A DNA stretch of 64,000 nt from positions 6,636,001 to 6,700,000 of the forward strand of contig NZ_CP109137.1 in assembly GCF_035918095.1 (NCBI RefSeq), given 5' to 3'. Each line of letters begins with the position of its first letter. The first letter of the stretch is position 1. The DNA is from Streptomyces sp. NBC_01750 (lineage in GTDB: Bacteria; Actinomycetota; Actinomycetes; Streptomycetales; Streptomycetaceae). Under the pieces are notes generated by a model that was given only the letters and a program-made list of their open reading frames with translations, did not search any database and was not told the origin of the DNA. The position numbers were made by a program, and so were the translations under genes. Below, in pieces: positions 33,738 through 42,962 of the stretch.

Positions 33738-35014
33738 GCGCGCCGCATGGCCGGCGGGTCGTCATCACCGGAATCGGCGTCACCGCGCCCGGTGGTGTGG
33801 GCGTCAAGAACTTCTGGAGTCTGCTGACCGACGGCCGCACCGCCACCCGCCGCATCAGTTTCTTCGACCCGACCCCGTTCCGCTCGCAGGTCGCTGCGGA
33901 GGTCGACTTCGACGCCGAACTCCTCGGGCTGAACACCCAGCAGATCCGGCGGATGGACCGGGCCGCGCAGTTCGCCGTGGTGACCGCACGCGAGGCGGTG
34001 GCGGACAGCGGACTGGACCTCACCGCCCTCGATCCGCACCGCACCGGCGTGACGATCGGCAGCGCGGTCGGCGCCACCATGGGGCTGGACGAGGAGTACC
34101 GCATCGTCAGCGACAGCGGCCGGCTCGAACTCGTCGACCACACCTACGCCGTCCCGCACCTCTACAACTACCTGGTGCCCAGCTCCTTCGCCGCCGAGGT
34201 GGCGTGGGCCGTGGGTGCCGAGGGCCCCGCCATGGTGGTCTCCACCGGCTGCACCTCCGGGCTGGACGCGGTGGGCTACGCCACCGAGCTGATCCGTGAG
34301 GGCTCGGCCGACGTCATGGTGGCCGGCGCGTCGGACGCCCCCATCTCACCGATCACGGTGGCGTGTTTCGACGCGATCAAGGCGACCACGTCGCGCAACG
34401 ACGATCCGGAGCACGCCTCCCGTCCCTTCGACAGCACCCGCAACGGATTCGTCCTGGGTGAGGGAGCGGCCGTCTTCGTCCTGGAGGAACTGGACAGCGC
34501 CAGACGTCGCGGCGCGCATGTCTACGCGGAGGTCGCCGGCTACGCCACGCGCAGCAACGCCTTCCACATGACGGGCCTGCGCCCCGACGGACGGGAGATG
34601 GCCGAGGCGATCCGGGTCGCCCTGAACGAGGCCCGGCTCGATCCGGACGATGTCGACTACGTCAACGCGCACGGCTCGGGCACCAAACAGAACGACCGGC
34701 ACGAGACCGCCGCCTTCAAACGCAGCCTGGGCGAGCACGCCTACCAGGTGCCCGTCAGCTCGATCAAGTCGATGGTCGGTCACTCGCTGGGCGCCATCGG
34801 TTCGATCGAGATCGCGGCCAGCGCGCTCGCGATGGAACACGGTGTCGTGCCGCCGACCGCCAACCTGCACACGCCCGACCCCGAGTGCGACCTGGACTAC
34901 GTGCCGTTGACGGCACGGGACTGGCGGACCGACGCCGTGCTCTCGGTGGGCAGCGGCTTCGGCGGATTCCAGAGCGCGATGGTGCTGGCCCGTCCCGAAA
35001 GGAGAGCGGCATGA
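33734..35014 (+). CDS. Type II polyketide ketosynthase KS-alpha
   Basis: 426 residues, GTG start overlapping the cyclase stop. Catalytic Cys173 in [13 protein letters not shown]; His residues in [12 protein letters not shown] and [12 protein letters not shown]-terminus [17 protein letters not shown] and [12 protein letters not shown] are typical of aromatic PKS ketosynthases. It forms a heterodimer with the following CLF and extends the malonyl-ACP-derived chain. The stop overlaps the CLF ATG (ATGA). No KS-III or starter acyltransferase is seen in the window, consistent with an acetate starter. Confidence 0.96.
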   Translation: MSAPHGRRVVITGIGVTAPGGVGVKNFWSLLTDGRTATRRISFFDPTPFRSQVAAEVDFDAELLGLNTQQIRRMDRAAQFAVVTAREAVADSGLDLTALDPHRTGVTIGSAVGATMGLDEEYRIVSDSGRLELVDHTYAVPHLYNYLVPSSFAAEVAWAVGAEGPAMVVSTGCTSGLDAVGYATELIREGSADVMVAGASDAPISPITVACFDAIKATTSRNDDPEHASRPFDSTRNGFVLGEGAAVFVLEELDSARRRGAHVYAEVAGYATRSNAFHMTGLRPDGREMAEAIRVALNEARLDPDDVDYVNAHGSGTKQNDRHETAAFKRSLGEHAYQVPVSSIKSMVGHSLGAIGSIEIAASALAMEHGVVPPTANLHTPDPECDLDYVPLTARDWRTDAVLSVGSGFGGFQSAMVLARPERRAA

Positions 35015-36234
35015 GCGGCGCCGCCGTCAGAACCGTGGTCACCGGTCTGGGCGTGGCCGCCCCCAACGGCTGTGGCACGGACACGTACTGGGCGGCGGCC
35101 CGCAAGGGGATCAGCGGCATCGGCCGTATCTCGCGGTTCGACCCCACGCAGTACCCGGCCCGGCTGGCGGGGGAGATCAACGACTTCGTCGCCGAGGACC
35201 ATCTGCCGGGGCGGCTGCTGCCACAGACCGACCGGATGACCCGGATCGCTCTGGCGAGCGCAGACTGGGCGCTCGCCGACGCGGGTGTCGACCCGCGGGA
35301 ACTGCCCGACTACGGCATGGGCGTGATCACGGCCAGCTCGTCGGGCGGTTTCGAGTTCGGCCAGCGGGAGCTGCAGGCGCTGTGGAGCAAGGGCAGCCGT
35401 TACGTGAGCGCCTACCAGTCCTTCGCCTGGTTCTACGCGGTCAACAGCGGCCAGATCTCCATCCGCAACGGCATGCGCGGCCCGAGCGGTGTGATCGTCA
35501 GCGACCAGGCGGGCGGGCTCGACGCGATCGCTCAGGCCCGGCGTCAGATCCGCAAGGGCACCGGGCTGGTGATGTCAGGGGCCGTCGACGCCTCGATCTG
35601 CCCGTGGGGCTGGGTCGCCCAGATGGCAGGCGGCCGGCTGAGCACGAGTGAGGACCCGGAGCGGGCGTATCTGCCCTTCGACGCCGCCGCGCGAGGACAT
35701 GTGCCGGGGGAGGGCGGGGCGCTGCTGGTCCTCGAGGATCTGGAGAGCGCCCGTGCCCGAGGGGCCCGGGTGGTCTACGGAGAGATCGCCGGATACGGCT
35801 CCACCCTGGACCCCCGGCCGGGCAGCGGCCGTCCCCCGGGGCTGGCCAGGGCGATCGAACTGGCGCTGGCCGACGCGGGCGTCGCTCCGGAGGAGATCGA
35901 CGTGGTGTTCGCCGACGCGGCCGCGATCCCCGAGCTGGACCGTGTCGAGGCCGAGGCGATCTCCCGGGTGTTCGGTCCGCGGGCCGTGCCGGTCACCGCG
36001 CCCAAGACCATGACCGGACGCCTCTACTCGGGCGCGGCACCGCTGGACGTGGCCGCCGCGTTCCTCGCCATGCGCGACGGAGTGATCCCGCCCTCCATCG
36101 GCGTCACCCCCGACCCCGAGTACGACCTGGACCTGGTCGTCGAAGAGGAGCGCACCGCGACGGTCCGCTCCGCCCTGGTGGTCGCCCGCGGCCACGGCGG
36201 CTTCAACTCCGCGCTGGTGGCACGCGCCGTCTAG
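35011..36234 (+). CDS. Chain length factor (KS-beta)
   Basis: 407 residues, paralogous to KS-alpha, with Gln166 replacing the catalytic Cys in [10 protein letters not shown], the hallmark of a CLF that decarboxylates malonyl-ACP and sets chain length. The family start is [15 protein letters not shown]. Its TAG stop (36232-36234) is the site where two insertion sequences entered; both insertions leave the reading frame and stop intact. The ACP gene, normally a few tens of bases downstream, is now 2.7 kb away. Confidence 0.95.
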   Translation: MSGAAVRTVVTGLGVAAPNGCGTDTYWAAARKGISGIGRISRFDPTQYPARLAGEINDFVAEDHLPGRLLPQTDRMTRIALASADWALADAGVDPRELPDYGMGVITASSSGGFEFGQRELQALWSKGSRYVSAYQSFAWFYAVNSGQISIRNGMRGPSGVIVSDQAGGLDAIAQARRQIRKGTGLVMSGAVDASICPWGWVAQMAGGRLSTSEDPERAYLPFDAAARGHVPGEGGALLVLEDLESARARGARVVYGEIAGYGSTLDPRPGSGRPPGLARAIELALADAGVAPEEIDVVFADAAAIPELDRVEAEAISRVFGPRAVPVTAPKTMTGRLYSGAAPLDVAAAFLAMRDGVIPPSIGVTPDPEYDLDLVVEEERTATVRSALVVARGHGGFNSALVARAV

Positions 36235-36237
36235 TGA
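36228..36237 (+). repeat. Left 10-bp target duplication of the IS4 element
   Basis: CGTCTAGTGA directly before the left inverted repeat, repeated exactly at 37713-37722. It includes the CLF stop codon TAG and the first bases (GTGA) of the IS630 left end. Confidence 0.9.
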
Positions 36238-37712
36238 CAATACCGGTGATTTAGGTTGTCTTCCGGCGGGTCGGTCTGGCCTTGGTCGGCCCGACCAGGG
36301 TCACGCGGGGAGTGTCCGGCCGGGGCGGATTGTGGTGCTCGGCGCGTTTGAGCTTCCAGTTGGACATCTTGCGTTTGATGACGCGGGGGCTGGAGCGCAA
36401 CCGCCGGGGTGCCAAGAGCCGTTCGCGGATCTCATGCAGGGCCGTGACCAGTGCCCGGGCCAGCCGGGAGGGGGGAAAATGCCGCCTGGTCGGTGACGTG
36501 GCGGCGGACGACGCGCAGGGTGCGGGTGAAGGAAATCCGGTCCGGGTCCTGCTCGGATTGCTGTGCGGCCTGGTGCATTAGGTCTCGCAGTGCGTGGTGC
36601 ACCAGCAGGAAGGCGAAGATCTCCTGCTCGGCGCCGCGGGGGTGCTGGGAGCGTAGGACGAGGCGGGGGCCTCCGAGATGAGTCTTGATCTCATCCAGCG
36701 TGCTCTCGATCTCCCATCGCTGGGCGTACAGCGCGGCCAGCGAGGCGGCAGGGCCGGCTTTCGGGTCGAGGATGGTGGTGATCAGCCGGTACACCGTGTC
36801 GCTGCCGTCGCGGCCGAGCGTGTACTCGATTACCCGGACCCGGGCCGGGTCCGCGCGACGGTTCTTGTCCCGGGCCGCAACAATCTCCGAGAGGTAGGAG
36901 CCGTCCTCCAGCAGGGCCCGGACGGGGAGTACGGCGTCGTTCCTGACCCGCCACGGCAGGTCGGCGCCGGTTGCGGCGGCGGCCCGCCACAGGTCGAAGC
37001 CGCGAAAGCCCCGGTCGGCCAGCAGTAGCATGCCCGGCGTCAGTGAGCTGAACAGGCGCTGGGCCAGCTCGGTTTCATGGACAGCCAGCGGTCCCGCCTC
37101 CGCCGCGAAGACAGCGTGGGTGCCGCACTCGGCCAGCGCGGCCACCCTCACCTGCGGATAGGCGCTCTTCTCCTGTCCGCGGCTGACTCCCGGGCGGCCG
37201 AAGAAGGCGGCATTGGCCTCGGTGTCCGGCACGTCGAAGGTGGTGCCGTCCACCGCGACCAGCCGCCACCCCCGATACCAGGCCCCGCTCGTGTCCTCGG
37301 TCGCCACCGGCCGGCACACCCGGGCAAACAGTGCCTTTAGCGGCTCCGGGCCCAGTCGCAGACGGGCCCGGCCGATCGCCGCGGTGGTCGGCACCTGCCA
37401 GGTCCCCTTCCACCGGCCCATCCGCTCCAGTCCGTGCGTCAGGAGTCGGGCGACCTCCTCATAGCCCTGCCCGGAGAACAGACACATCGCCAGCACGAAA
37501 TAGACCACCACCCGGGCGGGCAGCAGCCGTTGGCGCTGCTCGACCCGGCCACATCCCGCGACCACCTCATCCACCAACTCCGGCGGAAACGCGCGGGTCA
37601 GCACCCCAATCGCGATCCGATCCGAAAATCGGTCATCCGACGACGACTTCACCTGTCCGGGCCTTGGCACACCACACCCAACGACCCGAAAACCCCAAAG
37701 TCACCGGTATTG
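36238..37712 (-). mobile_element. IS4-family insertion sequence, 1475 bp, complete ends
   Basis: Terminal inverted repeats CAATACCGGTGATTTAGG (left) and CAATACCGGTGACTTTGG (right, reverse complement), 16 of 18 matching. Flanked by 10-bp direct repeats CGTCTAGTGA, as expected for IS4 elements. One transposase gene on the minus strand, frameshifted near its 3' end. Because its target spans the junction between host DNA and the IS630 end, it must have inserted after the IS630 element. Confidence 0.92.
36251..37670 (-). pseudogene. IS4-family DDE transposase, frameshifted in its C-terminus
   Basis: The uninterrupted frame runs from 37670 to a stop at 36432 (412 residues). It contains the DDE core: Asp in LVAVDGTTFDVPD, Asp in LLLADRGFRGF, and the IS4 YREK motif YAQRWEIESTLDEIK. 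At 36470-36475 there is a run of six G (C on the coding strand). Removing one base restores AFSPSRLARAL and a further 70 residues ending RPTRRKTT at 36251, just inside the IS end, as in other IS4 transposases. So a one-base insertion truncates the protein after all catalytic residues; it may be inactive, partly active, or a sequencing slip in a homopolymer. Confidence 0.8.
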
Positions 37713-37722
37713 CGTCTAGTGA
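37713..37722 (+). repeat. Right 10-bp target duplication of the IS4 element
   Basis: CGTCTAGTGA immediately after the right inverted repeat; identical to 36228-36237. Bases 37717-37718 (TA) are at the same time the left target dinucleotide of the IS630 element. Confidence 0.9.
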
Positions 37723-38891
37723 GCTGGTTTTGAGTCGGTAGCTCGCCTCGTGTGTCGCTTCTCGTTTCAGATCTTGGTGGTCTGCTGCGAGGAGCGGTGG
37801 GGCTGCGTTGTGCTGGGGGCATGGGTGATCCGAGGCTGGAGCCGCTGGTGCTGTCTGAGGCTGAGCGGGTGGTGTTGGAGAACTGGGCCAAGCGCCGCAC
37901 GACTGCGCAGGGCCTGGCGAAGCGGGCGCGGATCGTGCTCGCGTGTGCCCGGGGGTGGAACAACACCGTGGTCGCCGCGCGGTGTGACACGGACCGCTCC
38001 ACGGTGCGCCGTTGGCGGGACCGGTTCCTGCAGGACCGGCTGGACGGCCTGTCCGACGAGCCGCGTCCCGGAGTGCCGCGCACCATCACCGACGCCCAGG
38101 TGGAAGAGGTGGTGGTGCGCACCCTCGAAGAAGTCCCCGAGGGCGGCACGCACTGGTCGAAGCGGGAATTGGCCCGGCAGGTGGGGATCTCGCCCAGCAG
38201 CGTGCACCGCATCTGGCGGGCCTTCGGCCTGCAGCCCTGGCGGACCGAGGAGTTCAAGATCTCCCCGGACCCGCTGCTGATCGACAAGATCCGGGACGTG
38301 GTCGGGCTCTATCTGGCACCGCCGGCCCATGCGGTGGTCTTCTCCGTTGACGAGAAACCCCAGATCCAGGCGCTGGAGCGGACCGCGCCGGTGCTGCCGG
38401 TGCTGCCCGGAGTGCCCGAGCGCCGCAGCTTCGACTACGTGCGGCACGGCACCATCGACCTGTTCGCCGCGCTGAACACGGCAACCGGACAGGTGATCAG
38501 CCGCCTGTCCGCGCAGCACCGGGCCGTGGACTTCCGGGACTTCCTGGCGGAGATCGACCGCCAGACCGAGCCAGGCCTGGCGGTCCATGTCATCTGCGAC
38601 AACCTCTCCGCCCACAAGGCACCGGTGGTGCACAGGTGGCTGCTCGCACACCCCCGGTTCACCCTGCACTTCACCCCGACCTACTCGTCGTGGATCAACC
38701 AGGTCGAGCGGTGGTTCGCCGAACTGCAACGACGCTGTCTGGAACGTGGCGTCTTCTGCTCACTCGACGATCTCAAGACCGCACTCGACGAATGGATCAA
38801 GATCTGGAACGAGGCCGCCCGGCCCTTCAAGTGGACCAAGACCGCCGACCAGATCTGCCACTACTGCGACAGGATCTCCGGACCGGCTCAC
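37719..38891 (+). mobile_element. IS630-family insertion sequence, 1173 bp
   Basis: Left end GTGAGCTGGT and right end (reverse complement) GTGAGCCGGT form imperfect terminal repeats, each abutting a TA dinucleotide (37717-37718 and 38892-38893), the IS630 target duplication. Removing it and the IS4 element restores the CLF end GTC-TAG followed by CCCGGCCCCCGCAG and the ACP ribosome site. One transposase gene fills it. Confidence 0.88.
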
Positions 38892-38894
38892 TAG
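37821..38894 (+). CDS. IS630-family DDE transposase
   Basis: 357 residues. N-terminal double HTH (LAKRARIVLACARGWNNTVV, STVRRWRDRF, GISPSSVHRIW) and a DDE domain: Asp in VVFSVDEKPQIQ, Asp in HVICDNLSAHK and Glu in YSSWINQVERWFAEL. The ATG at 37821 with GGGGG upstream gives the standard length; the frame is open back to 37752. Notably the stop codon TAG at 38892-38894 is not inside the element: TA comes from the target duplication and G from the original CLF stop. It appears intact and so may be active. Confidence 0.92.
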   Translation: MGDPRLEPLVLSEAERVVLENWAKRRTTAQGLAKRARIVLACARGWNNTVVAARCDTDRSTVRRWRDRFLQDRLDGLSDEPRPGVPRTITDAQVEEVVVRTLEEVPEGGTHWSKRELARQVGISPSSVHRIWRAFGLQPWRTEEFKISPDPLLIDKIRDVVGLYLAPPAHAVVFSVDEKPQIQALERTAPVLPVLPGVPERRSFDYVRHGTIDLFAALNTATGQVISRLSAQHRAVDFRDFLAEIDRQTEPGLAVHVICDNLSAHKAPVVHRWLLAHPRFTLHFTPTYSSWINQVERWFAELQRRCLERGVFCSLDDLKTALDEWIKIWNEAARPFKWTKTADQICHYCDRISGPAH

Positions 38895-38942
38895 CCCGGC
38901 CCCCGCAGTGACCGCCCCACCGAGATGAAAGGACAGCCATTC

Positions 38943-39212
38943 ATGTCTGCCCACGAGTTCACCGTCGACGACCTGAAGCGCATCCTGCGCGAGGGTGCCG
39001 GCGCGGACGAAGGCGTCGACCTCGACGGAGACATCCTCGACACCGACTTCGAGTCGCTCGGCTACGAGTCGTTGGCCATGCTGGAGACCGGCAGTCGCAT
39101 CGAACGCGAGTTCGGTGTGACGCTGGACGACGACACGCTGACCGATGCCAGGACGCCACGCGCCCTGATCGAGGCCGTCAACGGCGTGCTGGTGCCGTCC
39201 GGCGTCGCCTGA
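38943..39212 (+). CDS. Type II PKS acyl carrier protein
   Basis: 89 residues. Phosphopantetheine attachment Ser43 in LGYESLAMLE (Glu in place of the more common Asp before Ser). The remaining sequence, DLKRILREGAG and REFGVTLDDDTL, is the standard four-helix ACP. The ATG at 38943 has AAAGGA nine bases upstream; an ATG at 38925 lies before that ribosome site and is unlikely. It now follows the IS630 transposase by 48 bases instead of the CLF, so it may be read from IS or downstream promoters. Confidence 0.93.
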   Translation: MSAHEFTVDDLKRILREGAGADEGVDLDGDILDTDFESLGYESLAMLETGSRIEREFGVTLDDDTLTDARTPRALIEAVNGVLVPSGVA

Positions 39213-39362
39213 CCCCCCCCCACACCGCGCCGCCGGTCCCCGCCGGTCAACCGTCGATGCCCCGACGGGGCCGGCGGTGCGCCCACTCCACTTCACGCCC
39301 CCGCAACTCCGTGCCACGGCCGGCGTGCCCGGCCTCGCCCACCGACGCAGTCAGGAGACAGC

Positions 39363-40148
39363 ATGACGGAGCAGAAACCGAAGGTCGCCATCGTCACCGG
39401 CGCCACCAGCGGCATCGGCCTGGAGGCAGCCAGGCTGCTGGCCCGCCAGGACCACCGCGTGTTCCTCTGTGCCCGCACGGAGGACAGCGTGACCCGTACC
39501 GTCAAGGAACTCGTCGACGAGGGACTCGACGTCGACGGCGCCCCCTGCGACGTCCGCTCCGCGGCGGACATCCACCGCTTCGTGCAGCAGGCCGTCGACC
39601 GCTTCGGCCCGATCGACGTGCTGGTCAACAACGCCGGCCGGTCCGGTGGCGGCGTCACCGCCGACATCGCCGACGAGCTCTGGTTCGACGTCATCAACAC
39701 CAACCTCAACAGCGTGTTCCTGATGACCCGTGAGGTGCTCAACACCGGTGGCATGCGGCACAAGAACCGCGGCCGGATCATCAACATCGCCTCCACCGCC
39801 GGAAAACAGGGCGTGGTGCTCGGTGCCCCGTACTCCGCCTCCAAACACGGCGTCGTCGGCCTCACCAAGGCGCTCGGCAACGAACTGGGCCCGACCGGGA
39901 TCACCGTGAACGCCGTCTGCCCCGGCTATGTCGAGACCCCGATGGCGCAACGCGTCCGTCAGGGCTACGCGGCCGCCTACGACACGAGCGAGGAGGCCAT
40001 CCTCCAGAAGTTCGAGGCGAAGATCCCGCTGGGCCGTTACTCCACCCCCGAGGAGGTCGCGGGCCTGGTCGGCTACCTGGCCTCCGACACCGCCGCCTCC
40101 ATCACCGCACAGGCACTGAACGTCTGTGGCGGCCTGGGCAACTTCTGA
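39363..40148 (+). CDS. Polyketide ketoreductase (ActIII/UrdD-type SDR)
   Basis: 261 residues. NADPH site TGATSGIG (12-19), NNAG (89-92) and catalytic Ser144, Tyr157, Lys161 at exactly the positions of the actinorhodin ketoreductase. Reduces the C-9 carbonyl of the nascent polyketide and thereby fixes the first-ring cyclisation. AGGAG lies upstream of the ATG. The 150-base gap before it contains only a C-rich run. Confidence 0.93.
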   Translation: MTEQKPKVAIVTGATSGIGLEAARLLARQDHRVFLCARTEDSVTRTVKELVDEGLDVDGAPCDVRSAADIHRFVQQAVDRFGPIDVLVNNAGRSGGGVTADIADELWFDVINTNLNSVFLMTREVLNTGGMRHKNRGRIINIASTAGKQGVVLGAPYSASKHGVVGLTKALGNELGPTGITVNAVCPGYVETPMAQRVRQGYAAAYDTSEEAILQKFEAKIPLGRYSTPEEVAGLVGYLASDTAASITAQALNVCGGLGNF

Positions 40149-40168
40149 CATTCGCGGAGAAGAGGACC

Positions 40169-41104
40169 ATGACGAACCGCCTGGTCGAGCACGAGATCAC
40201 CGTCGACGCCCCGGCCGCCGCCGTCTACCGGCTGATCGCCGAAGTGGAGAACTGGCCCCGGATCTTCCCGCCCACCATCTACGTCGATCACGTGGAGCGA
40301 GGCGTCGACGAGGAGCGCATACGGATCTGGGCCACCGCCAACGGCGAGGCCAAGAACTGGACTTCGCACCGCACCCTGGATCCGCGAAAGCTGCGGATCA
40401 CCTTCCGGCAGGAGATCTCCAGCCCGCCGGTCGCCGCCATGGGCGGCACCTGGATCGTCGAACCGCTCTCCGACTCGGCTTCCCGGGTGCGGCTGCTGCA
40501 CGACTACCGGGCGGTCGACGACGACCCCGAGAGCCTGAAATGGATCGACGAGGCCGTCGACCGCAACTCCCGCACCGAACTCGCCTCCCTGAAACAGAAC
40601 GTGGAACTGGCCCACGCCTCCGAGGAGATCACCTTCTCCTTCGAGGACACCGTCCAGATACGGGGCCGGGCCAAGGACGTCTACGACTTCGTCAACGAGG
40701 CGGGGCTGTGGGCCGAGCGGCTCCCGCACGTGGCGAGCGTCCGCCTGGAGGAGGACATTCCGGGGCTGCAGACCCTGGAGATGGACACCCGCGCGCAGGA
40801 CGGTTCCACGCACACCACCAAGTCGTACCGGGTGACCTTCCCGCACCACAGGATCGCGTACAAGCAGGTCACCCTGCCCGCCCTGATGACGCTGCACACC
40901 GGCTACTGGACCTTCACGGAGAACGAGCGGGGCGTCGCCGCTTCTTCGCAGCACACCGTGGTCCTCAACACCGACAACATCGCCCGGGTGCTCGGCCCCG
41001 AGGCGAGCGTCGCGGATGCCCGGGAGTACGTCCGCAACGCGCTGAGCACCAACAGCCGCGCCACCCTCGGCCATGCGAAGGACTACGCGGAGAACAAGGG
41101 CTGA
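40169..41104 (+). CDS. Didomain aromatase/cyclase (UrdL/ActVII type)
   Basis: 311 residues made of two START/Bet v1-like halves. The first begins EHEITVDAPAAAVYRLIAEVENWPRIFPPT; the second begins VELAHASEEITFSFEDTVQIRGRAKDVYDFV. Each shows the internal-cavity helix-grip pattern. It dehydrates and aromatises the first ring of reduced polyketides. It starts 20 bases after the ketoreductase with GGAGAAGAGGACC upstream, and ends two bases before the next ATG. Confidence 0.93.
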   Translation: MTNRLVEHEITVDAPAAAVYRLIAEVENWPRIFPPTIYVDHVERGVDEERIRIWATANGEAKNWTSHRTLDPRKLRITFRQEISSPPVAAMGGTWIVEPLSDSASRVRLLHDYRAVDDDPESLKWIDEAVDRNSRTELASLKQNVELAHASEEITFSFEDTVQIRGRAKDVYDFVNEAGLWAERLPHVASVRLEEDIPGLQTLEMDTRAQDGSTHTTKSYRVTFPHHRIAYKQVTLPALMTLHTGYWTFTENERGVAASSQHTVVLNTDNIARVLGPEASVADAREYVRNALSTNSRATLGHAKDYAENKG

Positions 41105-41106
41105 CC

Positions 41107-42681
41107 ATGGCCGCGCACTCTGTGGACACCGACGTGATCGTCGTGGGTGCCGGCCCGGTCGGGCTGATGCTCGCCGGGGAACTGCGGACCGGCGGGGCGC
41201 GGGTGACCGTACTGGAGCGGCTGGCCGAACCCACCACCGAGTCCCGCGCGTCGACCCTGCACGCCCGCACCATGGAGATCTTCGATCAGCGAGGGCTTCT
41301 TGACGCATTGGGGTCGGTGCCCAACGACATGGTCGGGCACTTCGGTGGGATCCGACTGGACTTCAGCGGGCTGGACAGCCGCTACCGGGGCCAGTGGAAA
41401 GTGCCGCAGGCCCGCACCGAGCAACTGCTGGGCAGCTGGGCGGTCGGTCTCGGCACGGTCGTCAGGCGCGGTCACGAGCTCGTGGGCCTGCGGCAGACCG
41501 AGTCGGGGGTCGAAGCCGAGGCGGTGGGCCCCGAAGGCAGGGTCCGGATCCGGGCCGCCTACCTGGTGGGATGCGATGGTGAAAGCAGCGCCGTACGGCG
41601 GCTGGCGGGCTTCGCGTTCCCCGGCACGGACGCGACGCGGGAGCTGCTCCGCGCCGACGTGGCCGGTATCGACGTGCCCAACCGCCGGTTCGAACGCCAC
41701 GAGCGCGGCCTGGCCATCGCCCACCGTCGGCCCGATGGGGTCACCCGGGTCATGGTGCACGAGTTCGGCAGGGCCGCCGCGGCACGCGCCGGGGAGCCGG
41801 AGTTCGCGGAGGTCGCCGCCGCGTGGGCGAGGGTCACCGGGGAGGACATCGGCGCGGGCAGGCCGATCTGGGTGAACGCGTTCGGGAACGCCCGCAGGCT
41901 GGCCGAGCGGTACCGCGGCGGCCGGGTGCTGCTCGCCGGGGACGCCGCCCACGTGCAGATGCCGGTCGGAGGCCAGGCCCTCAACCTGGGCCTGCAGGAC
42001 GCCGTGAATCTGGGCTGGAAGCTGGCGGCGCAGGTGCGTGGCTGGGCGCCGGCAGGCCTGCTCGACAGCTACCACGACGAGCGGCACGCCGTTGGCCGCC
42101 GTGTGCTGGCCAACATCGAGGCGCAGGCCACGTTGCTGCTCGGCGGCGCGGAGGTGGAGCCGCTGCGCGCGGTCGTGGCCGAGCTGCTCGGCCACGACGA
42201 GGTGGTCGGGCAGCTGGCCGGCATGATCAGCGGTCTGGACGTCCGTTACCCCGACGGAAGCGTCGCCCCGCTGCTCGGCGGCCGGGTGCCGCACTGGGAG
42301 TTGACCGCCGAGACCGGCCCGTCCAGTACCGCGAAGCTGCTCCGCCCCGGCCGCGGGGTGCTGCTCGACTTCGCCGCCGGCCTGCCGTCGGGAGCGGTTG
42401 CCGGCTGGGCTGACCGGGTCCGCATGGTATCGGCAGCGACGCCGCACGGCTCTGGGACAGGGTCCCCGTTCGAGCCCGGCGGCACGGCCGTCCGTGCGGT
42501 CCTGCTCCGCCCCGACGGTCACGTCGCTTGGGTCGACGACGGTACGACACCTCTCCGTGCCGCGCTGCACCGCTGGTTCGGCGCCCCGGACGCGGACCGG
42601 GAGAGAACGCCCGCCGTGACCGGGACCGCAGGGAAACGAGCCGACCCGCCGGTGCGTGTGCACGGCGGTACCGCCCGATGA
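41107..42681 (+). CDS. FAD-dependent aromatic hydroxylase (PgaE/OxyS family), copy 1
   Basis: 524 residues, p-hydroxybenzoate-hydroxylase fold. FAD motif VVGAGPVGLMLAGEL, DG motif VGCDGESSAVRRLAGF, second FAD motif GRVLLAGDAAHVQMPVGGQ, and a thioredoxin-like C-terminal domain with AVLLRPDGHVAW. It has SAAY-LVGCDGE-SS in place of the usual DGGRS, so this binding loop differs from the other two copies. Its position after the aromatase is that of the M-type oxygenases of angucycline clusters, but it lacks their C-terminal reductase domain. The stop overlaps the accE ATG (ATGA). Confidence 0.9.
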   Translation: MAAHSVDTDVIVVGAGPVGLMLAGELRTGGARVTVLERLAEPTTESRASTLHARTMEIFDQRGLLDALGSVPNDMVGHFGGIRLDFSGLDSRYRGQWKVPQARTEQLLGSWAVGLGTVVRRGHELVGLRQTESGVEAEAVGPEGRVRIRAAYLVGCDGESSAVRRLAGFAFPGTDATRELLRADVAGIDVPNRRFERHERGLAIAHRRPDGVTRVMVHEFGRAAAARAGEPEFAEVAAAWARVTGEDIGAGRPIWVNAFGNARRLAERYRGGRVLLAGDAAHVQMPVGGQALNLGLQDAVNLGWKLAAQVRGWAPAGLLDSYHDERHAVGRRVLANIEAQATLLLGGAEVEPLRAVVAELLGHDEVVGQLAGMISGLDVRYPDGSVAPLLGGRVPHWELTAETGPSSTAKLLRPGRGVLLDFAAGLPSGAVAGWADRVRMVSAATPHGSGTGSPFEPGGTAVRAVLLRPDGHVAWVDDGTTPLRAALHRWFGAPDADRERTPAVTGTAGKRADPPVRVHGGTAR

Positions 42682-42869
42682 TCCGTGTGGTGACGGGCCG
42701 CCCGACGGCCGAGGAGTTGGCCGCCGCGATCACGGCGCTGCCGGCGCGCCGGGAGGCCGGCTCTCCCGCGCCTGGCCGGGCGCGCCGGGCCACCGCGGGC
42801 CGGCGGCGCCTCGAGCGGGCACCGGGGTACCCGTCGCCCCGCAGCCGGCAGTCGCCCGCCGATGCGTGA
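42678..42869 (+). CDS. accE: Acyl-CoA carboxylase epsilon subunit
   Basis: 63 residues. MIRVVTGRPTAEELAAAITAL is the conserved N-terminus of actinobacterial AccE/PccE, followed by an Arg/Ala-rich linker and a conserved-looking APGYPSPRS end. It stabilises the biotin carboxylase/carboxyltransferase complex that makes malonyl-CoA, the PKS extender. ATG overlaps the preceding hydroxylase stop (ATGA). No carboxyltransferase beta subunit is present in the window; it must be supplied from elsewhere. Confidence 0.7.
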   Translation: MIRVVTGRPTAEELAAAITALPARREAGSPAPGRARRATAGRRRLERAPGYPSPRSRQSPADA

Positions 42870-42948
42870 AGGTGCCCGGGCGCAGCCGCTGCTGTTCGCC
42901 ATCGAGGGCGGCGACACCCCGCACACGGTCGCCGAGCCCACAACCTGA
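42862..42948 (+). CDS. Possible 28-residue ORF between accE and the second hydroxylase
   Basis: ATG at 42862 overlaps the accE end in another frame and stops 15 bases before the next gene. It fills the gap exactly but has no ribosome site or recognised homology (LLFAIEGGDTPHTVAEP). It could be chance. Confidence 0.2.
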   Translation: MREGARAQPLLFAIEGGDTPHTVAEPTT

Positions 42949-42962
42949 ACAGGAGAGCTTTG

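Noticed and set aside
36238..38891. The two insertion sequences as a composite transposon carrying cluster genes
   Set aside because: They belong to different families, are nested at one point and enclose no other gene.
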